Positions 35,301-49,032 of a stretch of 64,000 bases of DNA are shown piece after piece. Source of the DNA: Argopecten irradians (Eukaryota; Mollusca; Bivalvia; Pectinida; Pectinidae); contig NC_091144.1 of the NCBI RefSeq assembly GCF_041381155.1, positions 18,299,544 to 18,363,543 on the forward strand, given 5' to 3'. The notes below the pieces were generated by a model, which saw only the letters and a program-made list of their open reading frames with translations, searched no databases and had not been told where the DNA came from. How positions within the stretch are numbered: the first letter of the stretch is position 1; every line of letters begins with the position of its first letter. The translations under genes and the position numbers were made by a program.

Positions 35301-38300
35301 TGTATACATGTTTATTATTTAACAACTTACTTATCTTCTTCAACTCATTAATTTCATTTTCGAGAGTTTTCTCAAATATAAATTGCCCGCAAATATTAAC
35401 ATATGTAACGTAACTTTTTGGAGGGTAGTGTATGTTACATGTGAAAATTGTTATATTCATATGTAATTTATCTAATACTAGTAAATAAGATATAAAAAAA
35501 GGAATATCTAAGAGTAGTTTAAAGCTAATATATTATGGTGTCGCGTTCATACTACCGGTAATACATCAATTTTGAGATTTTCCACATTATTTACTAATGT
35601 ATTACTTATACACCATTAGTCCTGTTATTAAAATTGTCAACGATTCATTTTCGGAGAGATACTTAATAAACATTTCACATATGACCTGTATCGTACCATT
35701 TACTGAACCTCAGAATTTATCTTAAGTATTACTGATGTACATGTAGCTACAGTTTAATATCATGTACATAAGACTCAGTAGCAAAATATCTTTGTACATA
35801 ATGTCTCATAACTTGAGTATATTTTCAACAAAACATTGCCAATTTATCATAAAAAATAAGTGTACATCACTTTACAACACCCTTTTATGATGAGGTATCG
35901 AAAACACGTTTATACATATATATCAATTTGTCACGTACTACAAGTCATAGAATATACAGACGGGTCGCTAACGACCTTGTAGAATGGATCATAGCCGTCG
36001 TGATGTTATCCTCAATACAGTCTGCCATTCATAGTTCAATTGCCTGCATTTTACGTTGGCACTTACACTCGAGACTTCGTCATTGTATACACTAGACAAA
36101 ATACTAATGAAAAATTGTTGACTATCCCTATCATGTATTCTTTGTGTTTAAAACTGCTTGAAAATATTACCTGTTATTATATATGAACACAACATTTGAA
36201 CTTGAACGCGGTAGACAGTTAACAATAAAGATAATATTCGTAATTGTCTCGGGAAATTTTACACACGCCTTCACCCCATCCCAAAAAGAGATAACGTTCT
36301 TGAGTAAAATTATATGAAAGAAATACTACAGAATGATAGTACAATTTAGATATACAGAGAAGTTCTTCTACATTAAAATTTAAAGGCGGCCTTTCATAGC
36401 AGCATGAAACAAACAAAAAATACCACAATGATACCAGTTGATTGTAAAAAGACAAGTGTTTATCAACAACACCTTTTATAATCTGGGGGTTATGCATATT
36501 TTTTCACGTACTCGGTGTCATTGAACGTACATATGGAGTCGCTAAAGACCTGAGAAATGAGCATACAAAATCGTCCTGTTGTTAAAATTCGTGAAGCTTT
36601 AATAAGTCAAGTCAAATTAATGTCGTTGAATATTTTAGGATTGGCAGGCAGAATCCATTTTAAAAAGAGCTTAATCACGCGAGTACATTGTTGCCCAATG
36701 GGCCACTTGAAATACTCAAAAACCTGTATTTCCTCCCTAAAATATTTGCCCATATCCATAGCGATAAAAGTAATTATATTTCAAGGTAAAAATACAATGT
36801 CGGTTGAAAAGGAAAAGTGAAGCACAAATTGGTCCAATGTGCCTCTAAAAATGATCAAAATCCATCAGTTTCTTCCTTAAAATGAATGTTCAGCCTATAA
36901 CAACTCCCTATATAAATGTTAAAATAAATGGCTGTTCTTAATGATTTAAAGACACCGACGCCATCGCAGATGCCGATTTCACATTTTTTTTCTTATCTTT
37001 ATAACGGATATAATATGACTCTAATTTCTGCCAAAAATCATTTTAGTCTTATTTTCACTTATTTTTCCAGTGTTCCATTTTGACAACAGGTGACCTTGCC
37101 TTGTCAAACGTTCATGACAGTGAATGATTTATACACTGTAGAAGAGAAACAATTACTTTAAAAACTGAAACTACAATGTAACCTTTTTGACTAATGATCG
37201 ACTGAAATGTAGCAGGATTCATCTTAAAGCTCTTGACGATAGGACACAATCATGAAACAAAATCTGACGAGAAATATTACTCTTTGAATTGGTCTTTACG
37301 CGTTTCATTACAGAATGTTTAAAAGCTTACATTTCTTTTTAAGCCATAATATCTTTAAGCTATATTTAATTTATGTCATGCGTGAAAGTTTGATCGTTAT
37401 AGGTAAGAGAGTAAGAACAATCGAAAGTAATTATCAATATCAATTATTGGATTTTGATAACACAAATTGATATAAGTGAAACACGCACATACTTTATAAC
37501 ACCAATTTTGACTCAACTTTTCAACAATAGTACGATGTGTTAAGGAAAGGTAAACATGTTTTTTCACCGTAATTGCCCACTTTGATCACCTTATGTTATT
37601 GTATGTAAAGCATAATATAACCTCCGCTATGAAGTTCTCCGTCAAATAAATAATCACTATGCGTGTGTGCTACTCAAAAGTCTATTCTTACATCAATAAA
37701 CGGTAGTAAACGAATCTTTATATCAGTAGAGTGCCCTAATGTTATTCTGACACATGAAAAAGACACTAATAGGGCATTTGTACAACAGGACAATGACATC
37801 ATTTGGAAAACTTTTCCCTATTTAAATCAGGTTTCAATTATACCTTGTGTATTTATATATACTCAGCGATGGTCTAGGGTCCTACAATAAGGTTTAATCT
37901 TTAAACTCCTGGGTGTATCCTACCGGGTGATATAAACACCTAAGTGATTGGCTAGGTAAGGTTGTCCCATTGGAGGAGTATATCAACTAGAGCTAGATGA
38001 GATATAGTCAAAGATATGACAATAGGCCTACCACAATGGATATGAATAAAGGTATTGGGTAAGTACATCATATGGAATGTTCTTTAAAATCATCTTGTTA
38101 ATGGAATGGTATTCCTTGTATTTTCTTGATATTGTATACCATATTTAAATATGTTATGTTGCAATGTATGTCTATGTCATTTCCTTTCACGTATGTTTGT
38201 AAGGAGACATAACACGATTGATATATGACTATAACTGACCAAAGACTTCATGAGCGAAACTAATGAAGAAATTAAATTAGTGTTAATATCATAATTATCA

Positions 38301-41119
38301 CTTTCTTTTCGCGATATTTTCGATCAACGCTCGAACGCGAAACACGACTATGCAAACTTATGATGATTTGATTGTCTGTAAGAGACTTTTGATGGGGAAC
38401 TCAAAAATTGGTAAATATGTGGAAAATAACAATGACTCGAAATATTGATATTGTATAAATACGCGAAGATAAAGTGGTGTATAGTATTTCGATGTTGAAT
38501 ATAGAAGTCTGATATCAAACCCCTTTCATTATAGAGAATGTCTCTTAGACTATTTGGTTGGGTATTATCGTATTAAAGACGTACACCAACATATTATTGT
38601 TAATCAAAAGGCACAACTGAATCCATTTATATTCAGACAATATATATACAGTGTTCCAATTGATGTGTGATTATTGTATTATAGACTAAGACGTACATTA
38701 AAATACTGTTGTTGATCAGAATCCTATTCTGAATCCATTTAGATTAAGAAGACATGTACGATTTTCCATATGAACGAATCTCTGATACTGAGATATTTTA
38801 CATTACTGTGAACGGTAATTCCCCGTGTAAATATGTACAAGACATACACAATTTATCAATTTGCAATACTACGCTACACTTTAGTAGTTGAATGTTAAGT
38901 GGCCGATATTCATTATCAACAAGTTTCAATCACGGCTCTGGTAAATGTGGCATACAAATCCGTAAAATTAAATACTACAATGGGAAAGTCAATAATGGGT
39001 TGTCGACAAACTGTTAATGTGGTCATCCACTTGACCAGGTAGAGCCACTGACCGCGTTATCATTATATAGACTCATATATTTGAGAATATTGTCTGTGTT
39101 CAGAAATACGTTATCAGTAAACGGCTCTTTAAATTTAATCACCAGACTTATATACAGAACTATGTCGTAGGAGCATCCCTAAGTCATATGTTAAGGTTAT
39201 GCTAGAAGTAAAGGGCCTATCCTAATGGAGTGTCTGGTCAAAACTAAAAGATGATACTAGTTCGTAATTTGTGTAACTGTTTTGATTTGATGCCAATAAT
39301 CAATGTGAAATGTAAGATATGTATGAATAAATCATCCTCAATACGCCAGGGATTACTATCACTGACGTTACGTCAATGAAAATAACCCCTGGAATATCAA
39401 GGATGAGAATTAATAAGATTTCTATGATATGTGTTAAAATACATATAACATTTCTTTTTTGAACTAGATATTGATTCCTAAGTGTCCTGGGATATGGGTT
39501 TCCATTTTCGGATCATATTATGCTATATTATACCGCTGTCAGCTGATGTTAGCAAGTTGAATACTACAGTTTATATTGCCGAGAGGCCAAGGAACTAAGT
39601 CATATCATAAGAGGTTATGCTATAAAGTAGGATCCTACTTTGATGTCACATTCTTTTGAGTTGAAAAGTAATCAGAAAAAGCTGATCAGGTCACATATCG
39701 AAAGTTAAAGGCGCAAAAACACTGCAACTTGTGTGTTTGAATCCAAATTCTTGGACAAATCAGTCAGCGATTTTCCTTAATACCTATAAATAAGTACATT
39801 GTAAGCGAGGATAAAGAATCGTACAATCAGCATCTACGTTTATGTATTCTTTATACATTCCAGAAATATTTTATCAAAATGTTATTTAAATTGAATAAAT
39901 TGACACTTAAATGAGAGTCAGTATTTTAATTTGATTGCAATTCAAATAAAATAAGACAGCATTCATGATTCTCACGTTGATACAACGCTTACGTAATATG
40001 ATAATATTGAATCGTGAGATTTATCATTAATCTGCGTAGTATGTACCAAGAAACATGCGTTATCACATCAATAGGAATGTGTCGGATTAGTTTCGATTGG
40101 ATATCGTGTTTTTATGTCGTATATTTTGCGGATATATGTTGAACAAATACAATCTTGGATATTTGCAATAAAGTGAGCAGAATTACAGCTAGCGATATCT
40201 TGTGCTATATCAAATTAATTACGCTACGTATTTGTGTACAATGATGTTGAAATTTTTACACAATTGTGTATCAGACACAAACGTAACAGAGGCAGCAGTA
40301 CATTCTGTATTATACATATAAAAGCTGACGGAACGCATGTGTTATCATTAATTGCCATATGTAATTGTACACAATTTGTATATTTTATTTCCTGAATTAT
40401 CATTGATAGATAAACAGCTACTACCCTGAATAAGATAAGTTAACAGCATAAATGATGGAATTATATGTTTTCACCAAATTACATCTGTTTAATTACAACC
40501 CGGATATGTACCTACTAGTTCTATCACCTAATCATGAATGTTTACTTTACAGTGGCGATATGATCTCGGGTGAAAAGATTTGACGTGAAAGGGATTTACC
40601 ACAAAAACTGGATATTTTAAAAAGTCAGTATCCGCGGAGCACACCCAGTGTCATTTAAAGGCCTGTTCGAGTGACAACTGGAAGGCTTAGCCGCTATCTC
40701 ATGCCTCGACAACATGCGACACTTTTGACCTTTTCGTGTTGAAGAATATTCCCTAGAGGTTCTCAGACATCCTGGGGTACCAGCACACAGACACCTGTGT
40801 GGAATGCTAATCCCGACTATTGGAATCACGGATGGGTTTTCACATGTTTCCTCCTTTGAAAACCAATAAGGATTGACTGTGTCATATGGAAGCAGTATTT
40901 CGCCATATATCGTACGACGGAATCATGGTCTTACGTAATAGGTCCGGAGGCAAAACGGAATGGAATTAAAAGAAAACAAATTTGTTCTAGAGATCGACTT
41001 CCGTTACATTTGGCTAATGTAGCTAGACTCAACTTTGAATATTGTGATGTTGAAAAACTTCGATAAGTTTTAAGTTAAGGAGTTAATCGAAGTTGTAAGT
41101 CACAAAATAATTTGGAGTC
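32336..41119. other. Long gene-poor spacer
   Basis: AT-rich sequence in which I recognise no coding exon. TATAAAAG at about 40317 and a possible leader around 40340-41119 could belong to the gene starting at 41120. A T-run at about 34229 and the palindrome at 39340 are the only notable structures. Non-coding 5' exons of the 41120 gene cannot be excluded. Confidence 0.5.
39340..39408. repeat. Palindromic CATCCTC..GGGATTA / AACCCCTGG..AGGATGA element
   Basis: TCATCCTCAATACGCCAGGG and CCCCTGGAATATCAAGGATGA are imperfect inverted arms around ACTGACGTTACGTCA, itself palindromic. The arms match the end motif at 28550 and 28850. Probable small foldback MITE. Confidence 0.6.
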
Positions 41120-44100
41120 ATGCCTGAGAGGGATCTCCTTACTCGATCCTGGACGTTTATGTCTCCGCGACGAAAACCGAGAAAAATCCGGATTCCGGAG
41201 GTGAATACCTACTCATCACAGGTAAATGTTGTACATTGTAATTGTTCTGTTTTCGAAACACATACATGTACTCAAGCGCAAAAGTAAAATAAAACTGTAA
41301 AATTCATGTCGAATGCCTACGTTATTAATGCATTGTATGTTGAGTCTAATAAGTTTGTTAATGGTAACAAACAATTGCCGCCGTTTATTCTCATATCTTA
41401 TCCCTATTTTATCAGTCTGTTCTAGTTTAAATTATGACTTCTAACAAATTCCGAAAACTTCTGTCGGTCATTGTCATTTCTCTTTCCAAAATGTACATAC
41501 TTTACATTTCTACAATATATAACCCTTTTGACTATTTTGACGTGGTCAGTATGCAAATTCAAGACACGAAATTGGCAGGATAATACCATACTACTAAATT
41601 TGGAATTTTGCAAAATATTTTGATTTTTTCTCACTTTGTCAAAATGTAGGTCTATGGGTAATAATACTGACAAAAATCCTATGTTAAATCCGATGCGTGT
41701 GATTCTAAAACTCGTTCAAAAACTATTTTGTCTACATCGTTGCAATTATTTTCTCGTCCCACATTTTTTATTTAAAGTAATTCGTGTCCTATAATTATTC
41801 CTTTGTAATGATCCCGCGTTATCGTTGATATTACCTCTTTGACCCATGCCTATATTTATGTATTCTATTTATTTGTTTTGTTTGTTTGTGGATATACGAT
41901 TCTGGAAGTCGACATCTTGTCGTTTTCGTCATGAGAAAAGCTGTACGCAGTAAATTTTTTATTGTCGTACTCCTACATATCGATCAGACAGGGTATGGAT
42001 TGTTGAACCCTAAACACGTTCCCCTGGATTCCTAATTGGCCCATATCCTTGTCATGATAGATTTGCAATGACTGTTTGTATTATTTAGCTAGACTGTCGG
42101 GACAACGTCGCGGAATTCTTCCGTAGAACGGAAACTGAGGGGTATCTCGACTTTCTACTAACCCAGAGCTTATAGGATTAAACTGCCCATCTGGTGAACA
42201 AGAGACAAGGCATTAAAAACGTGTTCATGTATTGATTTAGAGTCGCGTAAAGGATCGTGAAGACGATCAGTCATTTTGTGGTAAATCTCGGTAATCTTTC
42301 GGTGGGCCGGGGTCATGTAGGGTCTAGTGTCTGTTTGGGTTGGATTTAAGGCTGTGGCCAAGATAACAAACTGTCTACGTGATATCACATATGTAAGTTC
42401 ATAGGGGCAGGCTATATCGTGACAAAAACAAGGGGTCGTATCGACACGAATTTTGTTCATCTTCAACACGAAGACCGAAAACGTTTTCAATTCTGGGAAT
42501 AGCCAAAGCATTCTTATTAGAAAGTTAGAGAGTTAAGGGGCAAACTTTCTTTACCATCTGTAATGATTTACTGTGGGGGTAATTTGGAAATAAAAGGCTA
42601 TCTCAAGTTAAAGGATATTGATCAAAATGAGCCATATTGGTTTGAAATATTGAAGACCAATTAGAAAGTCAACCAAATTTAATCCTAGCCTTAACGTTGG
42701 CAAATCTTCCAATGCTAAAGTCATTCAAGTAGCTGACGGATGGATAAGGTTTCTTTGTTAAATTCAGAATAATTTCATTACATTATACACAACGGTGACG
42801 ATAAGTTGCTTATAATTCATTTCAACATATTCAAGTCAAATACAATAATATGCTGCATTCCGAAAATGAGAATTTATTTGTTACTTCACTTGGCAAATTT
42901 GATCAGATGTTTTATATCAGATTTCAATTTCTCATCCGACAATGAAAGGATTGAATTATTTAAATTTCTTTGCAACACGGATTTGACTCGGTTAGTCGTT
43001 TGACAAATGTTCACATTGACATTACATATAGAATTATGGAAAAGGTTTCTTTCTTTAGTTTACTTGGGTAACTTATCGTATTCATATAAAAACGTAACGT
43101 TGCTTCATTATATTGGTATGACGACAATAAGCCTATCAGCACGAAGGGTTATCAATAACACAAAACTTCCAAATTCACGAGTTTAAAGGTACATGTAGGT
43201 GTATCGAGTATTTAAATAATGACTTCTCAAGCTGACAAAACTTTGAGAATTTAGTTTTAATAGACACAGTTAATGCTATGCTTATCAGTTTACTGAGGCA
43301 AATTTCAGCATGACAGTATGAGTGAGAAATGAAAACGATTACTTATAGCGAATACGGAGCTGGATTTAAAATTAATACCCGCTATTTGTTAAAGACGCAT
43401 ATATTTGAATAATAAATAATCATGCTTAACCTATGATATTTTAAACGTGAAGATTTAATTTTCGTACTTTTAACGCCTGAGTCATTTATACACGATATTG
43501 AATTTAAGATATACGAGTTGTCTTTGTTGTGATGAATGTAATATATTCAGTTTAAACCTAATATGAGCAATTTGATTTCAATTCTAATAAATCATGCGTC
43601 GCCCCCGATGACAAAACATTATCTTAATGGCTGTATCATTGCCGACATTGAACAACATATTTGTGCGTATGTGGACTAAATCAAGATATGGAAATTTCAA
43701 CCACAATCAATCGTCAGAAGACTTTATGAGCTTTGCTCTTTATTTTGTCATTTCATTAATCTTTCTTAATTGAATACTGACTTCATAACAAGTAACATAC
43801 ATGTACATGTGAAGCTGCGAAAGTCTCCAGGTATCATTAACCTGGGATTATCGAATAACACACTGCCCATTATCCTACCGTGTAAGAAATGAAAATACTG
43901 TTTATAGTCCGCTCGCGCAATATTGTTATTTTGAAAGCATTAAAGAAAAATTTACCCTAAACGAATGATTTTCAAATGATATACAAACCTTTCTGAGAGT
44001 CTTATTATTACATTACATTACACTAGCTTTTAAAATTAGGATACTATAGAAAAATATAGAATATATAATATAATATAGAAATATAGAAATAAGAGAGTTC

Positions 44101-44939
44101 ATATACATCTAAGGAAAACTATAATCTTATCAGTTGTGTTAATTAATTTATGCATTTTATCTTTTCAGTTTCAGGAATGTAACAGTTTACACTCTCGACT
44201 TGGTCTTCCTTTAAGAGCTGATATTGAAACAAGAACATCCCACTTTCCGGATATCTCATCGTTACCAAGTTTAACATCGTCTCCCCACTTCGCAAGGTCA
44301 GCACCGCCAAATGCTTTTCGTGGGCTACCTGCTAGTCCAAATGGTTCCCCAGCACGAAGTGCATACCACACTGATGTACAAAGCCCAGTAGGGAAAGTGG
44401 ACACTGGTCAAGTAACACTGACCAGCCAATCGTCGGTTTTGACTAGTACTGTAGACAACGAAGTTCATTACGAGGAGGATATTGAGCGCAGGCGTAAACG
44501 CCTAATGACCCCGTTACAGCTGACAGAACAGTTACGTCTCCGTGGATACGGTGAGCCCCGGATGTTAACAACACCTAGTTCCGGTATAAACTCAAAATTT
44601 AATTCTTTCCATGGAAAGTCAAGAGTTCTTCCCAAAAATCCGTCAAAACGAGAAAAAATCAAAGGAAGGGCAAGACTTGATTATGAAATGGCAAATATGA
44701 GAGCTTTAGCGTTTTGTGAACAGCAAACATCCAAAGTGTTCAGGACTGCGTCGGCGAATATGCGAAACAGAGACGTGCAATTTGTCGAAGATGAAATGCG
44801 AGAGAAAATGTACAACGAAGAGGTCGACACACAGGATCAGACCGAAGGTTTAGTTATCATGGCAATTGACAGAGAGGATTTATTCAAACGAGTAAACACA
44901 TGGATTGAAGAAGTAGAATGTGCTTGTGAAGTCACGTAA
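41120..44939 (+). CDS. Unrecognised two-exon protein, 290 residues
   Basis: Exon 1 is 41120-41221 (34 codons, MPERDLLTRSWTFMSPRRKP at the start, ending TYSSQ before GTAAAT). Exon 2 is 44169-44939, joined in phase 0 across a 2.9-kb intron. The second exon is the longest plus-strand ORF in the window, open from before its acceptor to TAA. The product is soluble-looking and has no signal peptide or membrane segment. It has a basic N-terminus, a Ser/Pro-rich stretch at about 60-115, then a charged, probably helical region with EEDIERRRKRLMTPLQLTE and a C-terminal part rich in Glu, Arg and Met. I recognise no domain. Two acceptors 6 nt apart (44169 and 44175) could give isoforms differing by Phe-Gln. 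Exon 1 is supported only by frame, start context and donor. Confidence 0.7.
41222..44168 (+). other. Intron of the two-exon gene, nothing else recognised
   Basis: AT-rich intron with no supported gene or repeat. The short ORFs at 41422-41673 and 42170-42511 (minus) have no family resemblance and no splice support. Confidence 0.5.
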
Positions 44940-46229
44940 AACACAACGTTTCCTTATTGGAGGAGAATAATCTATCCATGATACTGCGTGTACAAATCAA
45001 AAGACATTATGATGAAAAGAATATGCACAGTGCTTTTGATTGAACAGAAGAGAAAGCAGATTGGATGTTAAAATATCAAATAATACTATGCAAATCTATG
45101 TCAATGTGATGTGGCAATATATCTCAATAACACAAGGGAATGTGGATACTAACATTCTAATGAAAGTTTGTATAGCTTACAATCTACTCGCAACACAATC
45201 ATTTAATGTAGAGATAACTTCGTTACACTGTGTACGTAAACGTTTTACTATTACAAAAGGACATTGTTAAGATTGCAGTAAGATTTTCCAGTGTACAACC
45301 TAGGAGATTTTCTCAAAAATGTATATCTGACTATATATTTTAGACATGTATAGGCATTTTGTATAATGTAAACGTGTGTCGTAATCATTATAACGCACAT
45401 CTGATAGGATGCAACAGTGCTTAATACGCGCATTTGTAGCAACCTCTATTAACCATGTCAAGATAAAATGCAATTGGCATACAATTTGTCTGACAAAACA
45501 TATTTAAAATATGACTACCGCTACACTATACACGTTTGCATTATATTAAAATAATTTTCTTCAATTTTAGTGGTAATTTTTTGGCACTTTCCATTCTTTA
45601 ACTTTACTGCTACATTGCTAATTTATTCAAACGCTTTCTACACCGTCGATAGCAACACAATTGTATCTTGTAATGCTTGAGCGCGGATTAACATTGCACA
45701 TGTTTGTAAATATAAAGAAATTTGCACAAACGTAAACTCGCAGTAAAGGATGGAATAGTAGCTATATCGATGAAATGTAATGTAGCAACAGTATATATAT
45801 CTGTAATGGCATTGAATGTCCTTTTCTTTCTTTGAATAAAAAAAGAAAAACCAACACAACTTCTATGATAAATGGAAGTTGGCAACCGTATATGTGTGAT
45901 GCGTTGCTCACAGATATTTAGAAATCGATACTTGATAGCATAATCTATGTCTGACATAAAAAACATAATTACGATAATGATAATTCTCTAGTCAATTTCA
46001 ATCACCCTGCTTGTCTAGAAATGTCATATATCCGGTTATTTTTGCAGCTTCGCAATTCATTTCTATTGCGAAAAATTAAAGAAAAATAGATAACAAAATA
46101 ATAAAGTATAGCCAAATCGCTAAATTTTAAAGCCGTTAATTTTCGTCCAAATTTTGTCTCGTGAAAATAACCAGCTATTCGGAATAAACGTTTTAGGTCC
46201 GGCATATAGCCTCGTGTCTGAGTAAACTA
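44940..46229. other. 3' UTR of the two-exon gene and spacer
   Basis: No further gene is recognised. AATAAA at about 45835, within TTTGAATAAAAAAAG, is a possible poly(A) signal but is far from the stop codon. Confidence 0.4.
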
Positions 46230-46780
46230 TTTGTGACACAACACATACACATGGTATTTAGATAAAAGTTATTTTAATAGTACTTCGCGTTGTGTTTTAC
46301 ATATTGGAACTTTCCTCTTCCTGCCACAGTGACTGGGAATATATCCCTATTCCCAGAGCGTAAGCCTCGCTCTCCGTATTCCAAACGGCATCACACTGGA
46401 TATCCCATTCCGGCTCCTAATATATCAATGACATAAGTAACAGGAACTGTCCTTTCCTTCTGAAGGTTTACACGCCTCCATCAATGACTAATAAACGCTA
46501 CCAAATACAATGTCGACAACATTTACGGGCTAGTGCTACCCTCACACCTACGCCCCCAGCGAAGTCGTTACACATCATCATCTCGATTCCATGAGGTTGG
46601 AGAACTATCCAACAATCTTAATCCAAAATAATCCAAAAGTAAAGTCCACACAATTTCAAAATGTAACCCGTTCTTATCCTGGTCATGAGCAACAATATAA
46701 ATACCGTATGTGACACAACACATGGTATTTAGTTAAAAGTTATTTTAATAGTACTTCGCGTTGTGTATTACATATCGTTT
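46230..46780. repeat. Pair of direct repeats of about 70 bp, 480 bp apart
   Basis: 46230-46305 and 46709-46780 share TGTGACACAACACA, TGGTATTTAG, AAAGTTATTTTAATAGTACT and TCGCGTTGTGT. Sequence between and after them is pyrimidine-rich and unlike the surroundings. It could be a segmental duplication or a remnant of a terminally repeated mobile element. No proteins of such an element are seen, so no family is assigned. Confidence 0.6.
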
Positions 46781-47538
46781 GTATACTCCAGATCCTAACC
46801 CCTCGGATCCCCCGTCCGGCGGATGTTGCCTTGTGGCCTACATGCTTGAGTCTCTCCCTCAACTCTCTAAATTTCCAGTATATACTCCGCCCCGCCCCTT
46901 TGTACATATATTAAAAAGGCACGTGCGGCCCAAAATCTCTAATCTCCATCTTACCTAAACCTTACGCTTTGCTGCGTTATCACGTTGGCCGTACCGCTGA
47001 CCTGTTTGATAAACTGCAAGTCAGGTTCCGCCCTGCTCATCTTGGATATCATCTCCCAAGATGACAGACTACGTGATACCGCGCAAGGCAACACTGCTGC
47101 TTCTGACTATCACATATCTATACCTATACCTATATCAATCTATTGTTTGTTTTACTTTCCCATGTGTACTATATCAAATGTACTTTTAAAGTTACTAAGT
47201 CATTAGATTTATATAGATTTCTTATGGTTTTTGACTTCCTACAAACGTTCTTATACCTGAAATTAGAAAGTTTTCAAAATTACAACATTTAATTTGAACT
47301 ATTGGCAATGTTTATCAACGTTAAAATATCGCCAAACACAACAAGAAATTGTATCTGTCGGCATTGAATGTTTACAACGGAAAGAACCGAGTGCATCTTT
47401 GAGTTCGGAATCGAGGTCGCTGAAAATCTCATCCGGCTAAAGGATATAGATGTAATAACACCACTAAAAGGCAACTTATATTTTATCGGTTACTTTGGCC
47501 TGATTAAGCGTAATAGCCGATACATTTACAGCGTATCT
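46781..47538. other. Spacer, nothing recognised
   Basis: Pyrimidine-rich stretch to about 47130, then AT-rich sequence. No supported gene. Confidence 0.4.
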
Positions 47539-47562
47539 CAGTGGCGTAGAAAGAAACGTAAT

Positions 47563-47605
<43 letters not shown>

Positions 47606-48466
47606 AAGGTCCTCAATATTTGGAACCCCCCCCCCTCCTCGCCCCGCACCCACAGGAGGAGATTGATTCTTTAATTCAACACACAACCATATATACTTTA
47701 TAAACTTTTTTCATATATCGTTGAGTAGAATCCTTGTGTACATTTATAGACAGTGGCGTCGATAAACGGAAACTAATGAATACGCAAATTGCCAAGCTAG
47801 CGCCAAAGGTGCGATATTTTGGTGTGGGGGGGGGGGGGGGCGACACGACACTCTCCTACGAGAAAAAATATTACGATTTAGAATGGCTAAGATGAGTTTA
47901 ACGATGCATTTTGATGAATTTGCGTGCGCCGAAGACGCGAGAATTTGATGTTTGAGGGGAAATACATTACGATTTAGAATTTTATGATGCATTTTGATGA
48001 ATGTGGGAGCGCCTGAAGGCGCGAGATTTGGGTGTTTGAGGAGGTCCGAGGGTCTCCCCCGGGTAAAAATATTAGATTTAGAATGGCTGTGATGAGTTTT
48101 ACGATATATCTTAATGATTTTAAAGCGTTCTTAACATAATACTTTTTTTATTTAAAGTTACCTGCATTAAGAATTGGTAATTGTGAATGCTCTAAACAGA
48201 TGAATCTTTTAAGAGACATTTTTTAAAATAGTACGTAGAATCCCCTGATTGACATTTTAAGTCTAGTTCACGAAAATGTGCAGGAGGACCCTTTTTTCTT
48301 TCAAATGTGCAATTTTAGAACATTTCAGTCGGCGAAAATGGAGGGGGGGGGGGCAACAAGAAATGTTTGCCCTCGTCCTGGGAAACGGGGAGGCAATTGC
48401 CCCCCCCCCCCCTGACCCCCTCCGACCCCCGACCCCCACCTCCCACACCCGCTTCCTACGCCCCTG
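47539..48466. mobile_element. CAGTGGCGTAG..CTACGCCCCTG element, probably hAT-type and non-autonomous
   Basis: The ends CAGTGGCGTAGAAAG and CTTCCTACGCCCCTG are inverted matches, and TATCT flanks both sides (47534-47538 and 48467-48471). The 928-bp body holds 41 consecutive G at 47563-47603, further G and C runs, and about three internal units with ACGATTTAGAATGGCT and GCATTTTGATGAAT. No transposase is seen. CAG..CTG ends suit hAT, and a 5-bp duplication occurs in some hAT subgroups. A nested CAGTGGCGTCG at about 47752 may mark a second, inserted end. Confidence 0.7.
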
Positions 48467-48729
48467 TATCTACATTGCCAAGTAAAACAGCATAGTTCTA
48501 TGAAGCTTTAGAGTATTTGATGGAAATATGACAAGAAGTGAGAGGTATTTTCACCCGTTAATTATGTATATATTATACATGAATACAGGTGTACATGTAC
48601 ATTATTAAGCAAACATATATGTACATAGGTCTACAATGTATATGTAAGGTATATATTTGCTTTGAATACATAAAAGTACAAATAAAATTTAGATATATAG
48701 TTAGGCTGATTTTTTTAAAGTAAATCAGA

Positions 48730-48985
48730 TGTAAAAAAGTATATAACTAGTGACATATAGGGGAATGTCCATTAGACGGATAGAGACTATAACTAGGTAT
48801 ATATAGGGAATGTCCATTAGACGGATAGACACTATAACTAAGGATATATAGGGAATTTCCATTAGACGGATATATATTATAGCTAGGGCTATATAAGGAA
48901 AGTCCATTAGACGAATAAATACTATTACTAGATATACATATATATAGATATTAGACGGTAGACATTATAACTAAGGATATACAAT
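48730..48985. repeat. About 62-bp tandem repeat, five units
   Basis: Each unit contains GTCCATTAGACGGATAGA, CTATAACTA and ATATATAGGGAAT with substitutions. A lone GTCCATTAGACGGAT at 49383 shows further spread. Reverse-strand ORFs here are repeats, not genes. Confidence 0.85.
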
Positions 48986-49032
48986 GTATACGGAATGTCA
49001 AATATTGATATAATGATAAAAGAACTACACGT

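Noticed and set aside
36557-36820. 87-codon plus-strand ORF
   Set aside because: AT-rich composition, no recognised motif, no splice partners and no neighbouring gene.
47368-47703. 111-codon plus-strand ORF with a polyglycine run, and its complement with polyproline
   Set aside because: The frame is open because of the G41 tract and crosses a transposon end. No homology or splice support exists.
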